From positions 1 through 6,929 of the forward strand of contig CAJOQF010000310.1 in NCBI GenBank assembly GCA_905236295.1: a DNA stretch of 6,929 bases, written 5' to 3'. Below, in pieces: positions 1-5,744 of the stretch. This DNA comes from an uncultured Eubacterium sp. Its GTDB lineage: Bacteria; Bacillota; Clostridia; Lachnospirales; Lachnospiraceae. Within the stretch, counting starts at the first letter, position 1. Each line of letters opens with the position of its first letter. The notes under the pieces were generated by a model. That model was not told where the DNA came from, made no database searches, and saw nothing but the letters and a program-made list of their open reading frames with translations. The translations under genes were made by a program, and so were the position numbers.

Positions 1-1
1 C

Positions 2-1021
2 AGACGCCGTGGAACCGGAATGGGCGGCGGACATGACGAGAGAGAGCAGACTCTCAACCAGATGCTTGTTGAGATGGATGGATTTGCTGTGAATCAGGGA
101 ATCATCGTCCTTGCAGCTACCAACAGAGTAGATATCCTTGATCCGGCGATCATGCGACCGGGCAGATTTGACCGAAAGGTTGCAGTCGGCAGACCGGATG
201 TGGGTGGCCGCGAGGAGATTTTAAAGGTTCACGCGAACGGAAAACCGCTTGCTGAGGATGTTGATATTAAACAGATAGCCCAGACGACAGCCGGATTCAC
301 AGGAGCAGATTTAGAGAACCTTATGAATGAAGCTGCCATACAGGCTGCAAAGGAAAACCGTGGCTACATCAAGATGGATGATATCAAAAAGAGCTTCGTA
401 AAGGTTGGCATCGGAACAGAGAAACGTTCAAAGATCATCTCCGATAAGGAGAAGAGGATAACTGCCTATCATGAATCAGGCCATGCGATACTTTTCCATG
501 TGCTTCCTGATGTGGGACCGGTTTATTCGGTATCTATTATCCCGACCGGAATTGGAGCAGCCGGATACACCATGCCGCTTCCGGAAAAGGATGAGATGTT
601 CAAGACCAAGGGAAGCATGCTTCAGGAGATTATGGTAGATCTCGGCGGACGCATAGCTGAGGAGATTGTGTTTGACGATATAACCACCGGAGCTTCCCAG
701 GATATCAAGCAGGCTACTGCGCTTGCAAAGGCGATGGTGACCAAGTATGGAATGAGCGAGGGAATCGGTCTTATCAATTATGACCATGATGATGATGAGG
801 TCTTTATCGGACGTGACCTTGCGCATACCAAGACCGTCAGCGAGACAGTTGCGACAAAGATTGATGATGAGGTCAAGGCGATCATTGACAGCTGCTACAA
901 TAAGGCAAAGAATATCATCCTTGAAAATAAAGATATTCTTGAGAAGAGTGCAGCGTTGCTTCTTGAGAAAGAAAAGATATCACGATCTGAGTTTGAAGCA
1001 TTATTTATACAAAATGCATAA
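2..1021 (+). CDS. ftsH: ATP-dependent zinc metalloprotease FtsH, C-terminal part (5' end outside window)
   Basis: FtsH is a membrane-anchored hexameric AAA+ protease that unfolds and degrades misassembled membrane proteins and short-lived regulators on the cytoplasmic side. The reading frame is open from base 2 ([20 protein letters not shown]), which in this family directly follows the Walker B segment, so the membrane anchor, Walker A and Walker B lie upstream. Visible parts are the second region of homology (AATNR, then MRPGRFDR at 152-175 with the two arginine fingers), the AAA+ lid, the zinc site HESGH at 470-484, and the third ligand Asp in GASQD (701-703). The 339 visible residues match the C-terminal half of a family protein of about 600-650 aa, and every motif expected here is intact. 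The gene ends in TAA with only a short tail after the peptidase domain. The ATG at base 20 is internal, not the start. A terminator hairpin lies 127 bp after the stop. Confidence 0.97.
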   Translation, partial: RRRGTGMGGGHDEREQTLNQMLVEMDGFAVNQGIIVLAATNRVDILDPAIMRPGRFDRKVAVGRPDVGGREEILKVHANGKPLAEDVDIKQIAQTTAGFTGADLENLMNEAAIQAAKENRGYIKMDDIKKSFVKVGIGTEKRSKIISDKEKRITAYHESGHAILFHVLPDVGPVYSVSIIPTGIGAAGYTMPLPEKDEMFKTKGSMLQEIMVDLGGRIAEEIVFDDITTGASQDIKQATALAKAMVTKYGMSEGIGLINYDHDDDEVFIGRDLAHTKTVSETVATKIDDEVKAIIDSCYNKAKNIILENKDILEKSAALLLEKEKISRSEFEALFIQNA

Positions 1022-1071
1022 AAAATATTTTTAAAAACAATTTGATTTATGCACATTTATGTATTGCTGGG

Positions 1072-1083
1072 TGCTATTATAAT
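1072..1083 (+). promoter_or_regulatory. possible extended -10 promoter downstream of ftsH
   Basis: The sequence TGCTATTATAAT can be read as an extended -10 (TG-N-TATTAT, 1072-1080) or as a perfect TATAAT at 1078-1083. There is no good -35 hexamer at 16-18 bp, which is tolerated when an extended -10 is present. Transcription would begin near 1086-1091 and stop at the hairpin at 1148-1176, giving an RNA of about 90 nt with no gene inside it. AT-rich intergenic DNA produces such motifs by chance, so this is only suggestive. Confidence 0.3.
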
Positions 1084-1085
1084 CA

Positions 1086-1180
1086 ATGTAAAAACCCCCA
1101 ATACATTTTATAGTTTTTACTAACCCCATAGTAAAAATACCTTCTCCTAAAGAGCGACCATTCTGGTCGCTCTTTAACTT
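1086..1180 (+). ncRNA. candidate small regulatory RNA with C-rich hairpin loops
   Basis: Seen in the sequence: a weak hairpin with arms AATGTA (1085-1090) and TACATT (1102-1107) whose loop contains ACCCCCA; a perfect 9-bp hairpin with arms TTTTTACTA (1114-1122) and TAGTAAAAA (1129-1137) whose loop is ACCCCA; an unpaired pyrimidine-rich linker CCTTCTCCT (1140-1148); and a 13-bp terminator stem (1148-1176). A -10-like element sits just upstream. Known of the type: several Firmicute small RNAs expose C-rich loops that pair with G-rich ribosome binding sites. Inference: this could be such an RNA, either from its own promoter or processed from the ftsH 3' UTR. No known RNA family is recognised, and no long complementarity to the three ribosome binding sites in the window is visible by eye. 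It could also be simply the ftsH 3' UTR. Confidence 0.33.
1148..1180 (+). terminator. rho-independent terminator after ftsH
   Basis: A perfect 13-bp inverted repeat, TAAAGAGCGACCA (1148-1160) and TGGTCGCTCTTTA (1164-1176), has a 3-nt TTC loop. The right arm ends in CTCTTTA followed by ACTTT, so the U-tract is interrupted and partly inside the stem. The AAAGAG on the left arm gives the opposite strand a similar CTCTTTA tail, so the hairpin could also stop minus-strand transcripts. It most likely ends the ftsH transcript, or that of the candidate small RNA before it. Confidence 0.75.
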
Positions 1181-1216
1181 TGCAGTTTTATCTGCGCCGT
1201 TGGACGAAATGATAAT

Positions 1217-1234
1217 CTTAAAGAATTCTTAAAG
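1217..1234 (+). promoter_or_regulatory. direct repeat CTTAAAG-N4-CTTAAAG, likely response-regulator binding site
   Basis: Two identical 7-bp half-sites (1217-1223 and 1228-1234) are separated by the 4-bp AATT, so they repeat every 11 bp on the same face of the helix. A weaker TTAAA match at 1252-1256 is roughly two further turns on. OmpR/PhoB-family regulators bind as head-to-tail dimers to direct repeats of this geometry, and such a regulator is encoded next. The second half-site ends about 10 bp before the expected -35 position, which suits an activator at a promoter with a poor -35. Autoregulation is an inference from position. Confidence 0.45.
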
Positions 1235-1244
1235 GTTTTCCCTC

Positions 1245-1273
1245 TTTTATGTTAAACTTTAGTTTTGTATACT
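1245..1273 (+). promoter_or_regulatory. probable promoter of the two-component operon
   Basis: The -10 candidate TATACT (1268-1273) matches 5 of 6 consensus positions. At 17 bp spacing the -35 position (1245-1250) reads TTTTAT, which is weak and consistent with dependence on an activator bound at the repeat at 1217-1234. Transcription would begin near 1280, giving a leader of about 78 nt before the GTG start at 1358. Confidence 0.45.
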
Positions 1274-1344
1274 GTGTTCAGGATGAAAGCTATACGTGCT
1301 GTGTCATCCGAAAACTTCGAGGTTGAATGCTGCGGACGCGCGGT

Positions 1345-1350
1345 GGGAGG
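1345..1350 (+). promoter_or_regulatory. ribosome binding site that fixes the response-regulator start
   Basis: GGGAGG lies 7 nt before the in-frame GTG at 1358. A longer in-frame reading from TTG at 1265 would add 31 residues that do not belong to a receiver domain and would start upstream of the -10 element. The strong Shine-Dalgarno sequence and the immediate receiver start (KKARILVCDDE) settle on 1358. Confidence 0.88.
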
Positions 1351-1357
1351 AAATAAA

Positions 1358-2062
1358 GTGAAAAAGGCAAGAATACTTGTGTGTGATGATGAACCTGATA
1401 TAGTTTCGGCGCTTGTGATATACCTTACCAGCGAGGATTATCTTGTAAGCAAGGCTTCAAACGGAGAGGAAGCACTCGCTGCGCTTGACAAAGAAGAGAT
1501 AGATCTCGTCCTGCTCGATGTTATGATGCCGGTTATGGACGGGATCACAACGATGGCAAAGATAAGGGAAAAGAGCAATGTCCCGGTGATTTTTCTGACC
1601 GCAAAGTCAGAGGATACGGACATGGTGCTCGGATTAAATGTCGGAGCCGACGACTATATCACAAAACCATTTAATCCGGTAGAGCTGATCGCGAGAGTCA
1701 GATCGGCTCTGAGAAGATATCTGTTCCTTGGCGGCGGAGTGCAGTCCAAAGAGGAGAGTGGGGATGCGCATATTTCCATAGGCGGCATAGAGATCTTTGA
1801 CGACAAAAAGATTGTGACACTTGATGGAAGTGAGATTTCGCTGACTCCGAAAGAGTACGATATACTAAAGCTTATGATGGAAAATCCCGGAAGGGTCTTT
1901 TCGATGAAGGAGATATACGAACATGTCTGGAGAGAGGCTTCTTTCGGTGATGAAAATACGGTTGCGGTTCACATTCGTCATCTGCGCGAGAAAGTGGAGT
2001 ATGACCCCTCCGATCCGAGACATTTAAAGGTTGTCTGGGGACGGGGATACAAATTTGAATAG
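1358..2062 (+). CDS. OmpR/PhoB-family response regulator (VanR-like)
   Basis: A cytoplasmic transcription factor of 234 aa, the usual size for the family, activated by phosphotransfer from the kinase encoded next. The receiver domain (about residues 4-117) has the acidic pair D10-D11, phospho-acceptor D54 in VLLDVMMP, T81, the aromatic switch Y100 and K103 in ITKPF, so all catalytic positions are intact. A linker (about 121-138) leads to the winged-helix DNA-binding domain (about 139-234) with LTPKEYDILKLM, the recognition helix ENTVAVHIRHLREKVE and the terminal WGRGYKFE wing. Translation starts at GTG behind GGGAGG. The gene is 27 bp from the kinase gene and surely co-transcribed with it. 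A direct repeat upstream at 1217-1234 suggests autoregulation. The VanR-like label reflects general resemblance of the winged-helix segment. No glycopeptide-resistance genes are present, so the regulon is unknown. Confidence 0.96.
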   Translation: MKKARILVCDDEPDIVSALVIYLTSEDYLVSKASNGEEALAALDKEEIDLVLLDVMMPVMDGITTMAKIREKSNVPVIFLTAKSEDTDMVLGLNVGADDYITKPFNPVELIARVRSALRRYLFLGGGVQSKEESGDAHISIGGIEIFDDKKIVTLDGSEISLTPKEYDILKLMMENPGRVFSMKEIYEHVWREASFGDENTVAVHIRHLREKVEYDPSDPRHLKVVWGRGYKFE

Positions 2063-2089
2063 GTCAGCTTCAAGAGAGGGCAATGAGTT

Positions 2090-4585
2090 ATGGAAGAAAA
2101 GATGATAAAAGAGCTTCAAAGTGAGTTCGACGATCAAAAAAGGGAGCCGGAAAACATACGAAAAAACTGGCGACAGAGAATGTGGCTTAAGATACTTTGC
2201 GTAGTATTATCATTCGTTTGCTTTGCCGGATTTCTGGTAAGCACAGCAGCTGCGGTTTTGACAAAATTCGAGGGCGTGGATAATGAGGAGTATTGCAGAA
2301 CCCAGATAGAGAATATTACGGATTTCTACGAGCTGGAGATGCTTCAAAAATACAATTCTCTGAAGAACGGAGCAATGACAAACATTTCCGATGAGGATGT
2401 ATTCAATTACGAAAACTATCATTTCATGGTTGCGGACGGAAAAACCGCAGACGAGGTGGAGGCCGCATTAAAAAAAGGCAACATTAAGTTTGACAAACAG
2501 AATACTACCCGGATTCCCGATGATATAGTCCCGAGGATAAAGGAATACCGCCTGGGACAAAACAGTGGTTTTAATATGGGTTATGTGGAGTTTGGACCGT
2601 TTGACAGCTATTTGAATGTAACCGGAAGCTTCATAGAAGCTGATTATGACAAAGATTATAAGATAATCGACGGCTACGGAATAAATGAGCAGACAGGACT
2701 GGTGTATGTAAAGAGCGGAAAAGACTGGTATGAGCTCGACAGCTCAGCGTATTCATATAATTACAGCGTATCCTCCAAGGAGGATGATTACGACAGCGCA
2801 TTTTACAGTGAATACTATATCGCAGAGAAGGATTACAGAATTTCAAATGAGCTGTCTGAGGATGACGTTGTAGAGATAAGCGTGGTTCTGTTCCCGGACA
2901 GTGGAAATGAGCATTGGATCACTTTTGATGAGCTTGATAAACTTACATTGGATGATAAAAGCATCGCAAATGAGAAGGCATACATGGATTCTCCGGATGA
3001 TGAGGGCGCTGTTGCGGGTATGTTCTACACAACAAGCGAGGATGCATCAAGCCGTCCGGTGACAGTTGTGTCCTATGTCGGATACGGAAAAGAGGATCAA
3101 AAGGCAGAAGCTGTATTTGATTACAGTACAGAAGGATATGTGGGCTCTATAGCTGAGGGAGATTACTACTCAAGATATCTCGGAATGCTTCAGATGTACG
3201 AAGGTATTTCAAATACTGTGATTCCACTGATGATCGTATTGTTAATTGCTTCGTTTGTGTTCTTTGTACTCAGCGCAGTGATGTCGGGACATGTGAATAA
3301 AGTACATCCGAGAGCAAAAGTCAAAAACTATATGAAATGCGAAAAAACAGGTGGGTTTATAGAGATCAGCGGACTTGGTCTGATACCGATGGATCTGTTT
3401 GCGGTGATCACATTCATAGTCGATATGGTATTTGTGATGTCGATCTCGTCCGCGATGCTGGATGTTTTCGGATTTGCGATTCTGGGGTTCGTGGTCGGAA
3501 TGTGTTGCTTTGCGATGACATACGCATTTCTTATAGCGTTGATCACAAACATCAAGATACGAAGAGCCGGGGAAAATACCCTTTGTTATATGATAGGCTC
3601 AGCGATAGGCAGGGGATTAAAGCTTTTGGCAGACGGATCGAGGGTAAATAACCTTGCAAAGCGAGTGTGGCTTACCTTTGCGGTGGAGACAGCGATAGAG
3701 TCGTTCGTGCTGATAGTATTTTGCTTTACTGTATTGAGCTATATTCCGAATGTAGCGTTTTTGAGATATATTCCGGTTGTAGCGTTTTTGAGCATAATTG
3801 CCTTTGTGGTGCTTAAGGTTATTATAGCCCATCTTACAAAGGGACATCTTGCAAAGATGGAGGTTTTTGCGATTGAGAAAATGAAAAGTGATCGCATGCA
3901 GACAGAGCTTATCACAAATGTATCTCACGATATCAAGACTCCTCTTACATCGATAATCAACTATGTTGACCTGCTCTCGAAGGAAGATCTCCCACAGGGA
4001 AAGGTGCAGGAGTACATTGAGGTGTTAAAGCGCCAGAGCGCCAGACTTAAGAAACTTATCACGGATCTTATTGAGGCATCGAAGGCTTCGACCGGTTCGA
4101 TAAAGCTGGATATGGAGACCATAGATGCGGGAGTCATTATTTCGCAGGCTTCGGGGGAATACAAGGAAAGGCTCGTAGAAAAGAACATAGATCTCGTAAT
4201 TTCAGTACCGGATGGAAAATTCAAGGTAAATGCGGATTCGAGAAGACTCTGGAGAGTGTTTGACAACCTCCTTAGAAATATTGAGAAATACGCATTGGAT
4301 GGAACGAGAGCCTATGTGGATGTGACGACAGCACGCGTTTTAAACGGCGACAATATATACGAGGACGTTGTGATCGAATTCAAGAACATTTCCGCCAAGC
4401 CGTTAAATATATCGGCAGATGAGCTGATGGAAAGGTTTGTAAGAGGAGATGAGGCGAGATCCAGTGAGGGGTCGGGACTCGGACTTTCCATTGCGAGATC
4501 CCTTGTACAACTTATGGGTGGACAGTTTGAACTTGTGATCGACGGAGATCTCTTTAAAGCTGTTGTCAGGTTGCCAAAATGTTAA
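2090..4585 (+). CDS. membrane sensor histidine kinase with large extracytoplasmic domain
   Basis: This 831-aa kinase is probably the partner of the preceding regulator. A short cytoplasmic tail precedes membrane helix 1 (about residues 32-57). An extracytoplasmic region of roughly 315 residues, rich in Asp, Glu, Tyr and Ser, follows and matches no domain I recognise. Hydrophobic segments lie at about 376-399, 430-452, 460-486, 533-553 and 557-585. The catalytic core has a dimerisation/phospho-acceptor helix with H613 (NVSHDIKTPLTS), an N-box (N726-L-L-R-N730), an F-box ERFVRGD (781-787) and a G-box GSGLGLS (794-800). The usual adenine-contacting Asp of DxGxG appears as Asn (N766 in FKNIS), which I recall as common in this clostridial kinase clade, so activity is expected. 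The ATG lies 9 nt after GAGAGGG. A 27-bp in-frame duplication falls at residues 549-566. The ligand is unknown; its build suggests envelope or peptide-antibiotic sensing. Confidence 0.93.
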   Translation: MEEKMIKELQSEFDDQKREPENIRKNWRQRMWLKILCVVLSFVCFAGFLVSTAAAVLTKFEGVDNEEYCRTQIENITDFYELEMLQKYNSLKNGAMTNISDEDVFNYENYHFMVADGKTADEVEAALKKGNIKFDKQNTTRIPDDIVPRIKEYRLGQNSGFNMGYVEFGPFDSYLNVTGSFIEADYDKDYKIIDGYGINEQTGLVYVKSGKDWYELDSSAYSYNYSVSSKEDDYDSAFYSEYYIAEKDYRISNELSEDDVVEISVVLFPDSGNEHWITFDELDKLTLDDKSIANEKAYMDSPDDEGAVAGMFYTTSEDASSRPVTVVSYVGYGKEDQKAEAVFDYSTEGYVGSIAEGDYYSRYLGMLQMYEGISNTVIPLMIVLLIASFVFFVLSAVMSGHVNKVHPRAKVKNYMKCEKTGGFIEISGLGLIPMDLFAVITFIVDMVFVMSISSAMLDVFGFAILGFVVGMCCFAMTYAFLIALITNIKIRRAGENTLCYMIGSAIGRGLKLLADGSRVNNLAKRVWLTFAVETAIESFVLIVFCFTVLSYIPNVAFLRYIPVVAFLSIIAFVVLKVIIAHLTKGHLAKMEVFAIEKMKSDRMQTELITNVSHDIKTPLTSIINYVDLLSKEDLPQGKVQEYIEVLKRQSARLKKLITDLIEASKASTGSIKLDMETIDAGVIISQASGEYKERLVEKNIDLVISVPDGKFKVNADSRRLWRVFDNLLRNIEKYALDGTRAYVDVTTARVLNGDNIYEDVVIEFKNISAKPLNISADELMERFVRGDEARSSEGSGLGLSIARSLVQLMGGQFELVIDGDLFKAVVRLPKC
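3734..3787 (+). repeat. 27-bp in-frame tandem duplication inside the kinase gene
   Basis: Two adjacent 27-bp units (3734-3760 and 3761-3787) differ at only 3 positions, and the pattern continues for five more bases (TTGAG at 3788-3792). They begin exactly on a codon boundary and encode LSYIPNVAF followed by LRYIPVVAF (residues 549-566). The repeated peptide sits in and between the last two hydrophobic segments before the phospho-acceptor domain. Confidence 0.85.
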
Positions 4586-4617
4586 TTATTAAGATTTTGT
4601 TATTTGCCAAAAAATAC

Positions 4618-4646
4618 TTGCAAGTCAGCAGAAATCGTGATATCCT
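4618..4646 (+). promoter_or_regulatory. probable promoter of mreB
   Basis: TTGCAA (4618-4623) and TATCCT (4641-4646) are separated by exactly 17 bp, and each matches 4 of 6 consensus positions. Transcription would start near 4653, giving a leader of about 80 nt. The leader can form a 7-bp stem with two G-U pairs (4664-4670 with 4678-4684), and ATGTTC (4649-4654) can pair with GAACAT (4700-4705), but no known riboswitch is recognised. No convincing terminator lies between the kinase stop and this promoter, so some read-through from the two-component operon is possible. Confidence 0.5.
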
Positions 4647-4731
4647 TTATGTTCGGAGCGTTCTGTAAACGAGCGCGGTTTGTATGACTATTGTTTGGTG
4701 AACATTTGAGTAGGAAAGGGGAATTATTAAA

Positions 4732-5727
4732 ATGATTTCTACTGATATTGGAATAGATTTGGGAACAGCGAGTATTCTCGTATATGTAAAGGGCAAAGGC
4801 GTAGTTTTAAAAGAGCCTTCGGTTGTTGCTTTCGACAGGGATACAAACAAGATAAAAGCCATCGGTGAGGAGGCCCGACTCATGCTCGGACGTACTCCGG
4901 GAAATATCGTTGCGGTTCGTCCGCTTCGTCAGGGCGTTATCTCAGACTACACCGTTACAGAGAAGATGCTCAAGTACTTTGTTCAGAAAGCTATGGGCAA
5001 GAAGAGCTTCAGAAAGCCACGTATCAGTGTCTGCGTTCCTTCACAGGTAACTGAGGTTGAGAAGAAGGCCGTTGAGGACGCTACTTTCCAGGCTGGAGCA
5101 CGTGAAGTTGCTATTATCGAGGAACCGGTTGCAGCAGCTATCGGTGCCGGCATTGACATTGCAAAGCCGTGCGGAAACATGATCGTCGATATAGGTGGTG
5201 GTACTGCGGATATAGCGGTCATCTCACTTGGCGGTACTGTTGTCAGCACATCTATAAAGATCGCAGGTGACAACTTTGATGAGGCGCTCGTTCGTTTCAT
5301 GAGAAAGAAACACAATCTTCTTATCGGTGAGAGAACAGCCGAGGATATCAAGATAAAGGTTGCAACATGCTTCCCGCTCGCAGAGCCTATGAGCATGGAG
5401 GTAAGAGGACGTAACCTTGTAACAGGTCTTCCGAAGACTGTTGAGGTTACAAGCGAGGAGACAGAGGATGCGCTTCGCGAGCCGACACTCCAGATCGTTG
5501 AGGCTGTACACAGCGTGCTTGAGAAGACTCCGCCTGAGCTTGCAGCCGATGTTTCAGACAGAGGTATAGTACTTACCGGAGGAGGAGCACTCCTTCGCGG
5601 ACTCGAAGAGTTAATAGAAGAGAAAACAGGAATCAACACTGTGACTGCCGACGACCCGCTCTCATGCGTGGCTATCGGAACAGGTCAGTACGTAGAGTTC
5701 CTGGCAGAGAAGAGGAATCAGCTGTAA
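4732..5727 (+). CDS. mreB: MreB/Mbl-type bacterial actin, rod-shape determination
   Basis: A bacterial actin homologue that polymerises on the inner face of the membrane and guides the cell-wall elongation machinery. At 331 aa it is full length for the family. Motifs in order are phosphate-1 IGIDLGTAS (6-14), the conserved RTPGNIVAVRPL (54-65), the IEEP loop with the expected hydrolysis-linked Glu (129-132), phosphate-2 DIGGGTAD (153-160), LLIGERTAEDIKIKVAT (196-212), and the adenosine-site TGGGALLRGL (282-291). From memory the 'GERTAEDIKIKVAT-FP' stretch is closer to Bacillus Mbl than to its MreB paralogue. The ATG follows an AGGAAAGGGG ribosome binding site by 10 nt. No mreC or mreD follows. 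The gene stands alone and ends in a terminator that includes its last codons. Its last 10 bp overlap the convergent regulator gene. Confidence 0.96.
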   Translation: MISTDIGIDLGTASILVYVKGKGVVLKEPSVVAFDRDTNKIKAIGEEARLMLGRTPGNIVAVRPLRQGVISDYTVTEKMLKYFVQKAMGKKSFRKPRISVCVPSQVTEVEKKAVEDATFQAGAREVAIIEEPVAAAIGAGIDIAKPCGNMIVDIGGGTADIAVISLGGTVVSTSIKIAGDNFDEALVRFMRKKHNLLIGERTAEDIKIKVATCFPLAEPMSMEVRGRNLVTGLPKTVEVTSEETEDALREPTLQIVEAVHSVLEKTPPELAADVSDRGIVLTGGGALLRGLEELIEEKTGINTVTADDPLSCVAIGTGQYVEFLAEKRNQL

Positions 5728-5744
5728 GGCTGATTCCTTTTTTT
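5713..5744 (+). terminator. rho-independent terminator of mreB, overlapping both convergent stop codons
   Basis: A perfect 10-bp stem, AGGAATCAGC (5713-5722) and GCTGATTCCT (5729-5738), has the 6-nt loop TGTAAG and is followed by a run of seven T (5738-5744). The mreB TAA (5725-5727) lies in the loop, and the last four mreB codons form the left arm. The minus-strand gene's TGA (5718-5720) lies in the same arm. On the minus strand the hairpin is followed by a C/T-rich stretch without a clean T-run, so termination should be much stronger for mreB. Confidence 0.93.

Noticed and set aside
780..800. GATGATGATGAG micro-repeat in ftsH as a possible phase-variable tract
   Set aside because: It is a trinucleotide run coding for the acidic DHDDDE patch common at this place in FtsH; a change in copy number would not shift the frame.
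780..1034. 84-codon plus-strand frame inside the 3' end of ftsH
   Set aside because: It begins in the GAT-rich stretch coding for the acidic loop of FtsH and gives a low-complexity Met/Arg-rich product; it is an out-of-frame shadow.
1265..1357. N-terminal extension of the response regulator from TTG at 1265
   Set aside because: The extra 31 residues are not receiver-like, the TTG lies upstream of the -10 element TATACT, and a strong GGGAGG site precedes the GTG at 1358.
4582..4592. Near-palindrome TTAAT-T-ATTAA at the kinase stop as a terminator or operator
   Set aside because: It is short, entirely A/T, has no GC stem and no following T-run, so it is expected by chance in such DNA.
4649..4731. 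Riboswitch or attenuator in the mreB leader
   Set aside because: Only short helices (6-7 bp with G-U pairs) are found, with no terminator alternative and no match to a riboswitch class I know.
4983..5639. 218-codon open frame on the minus strand inside mreB
   Set aside because: It is a shadow of the mreB codon pattern: Ser/Ala/Pro-rich, no recognisable domain, no ribosome binding site, and fully antisense to a conserved gene.
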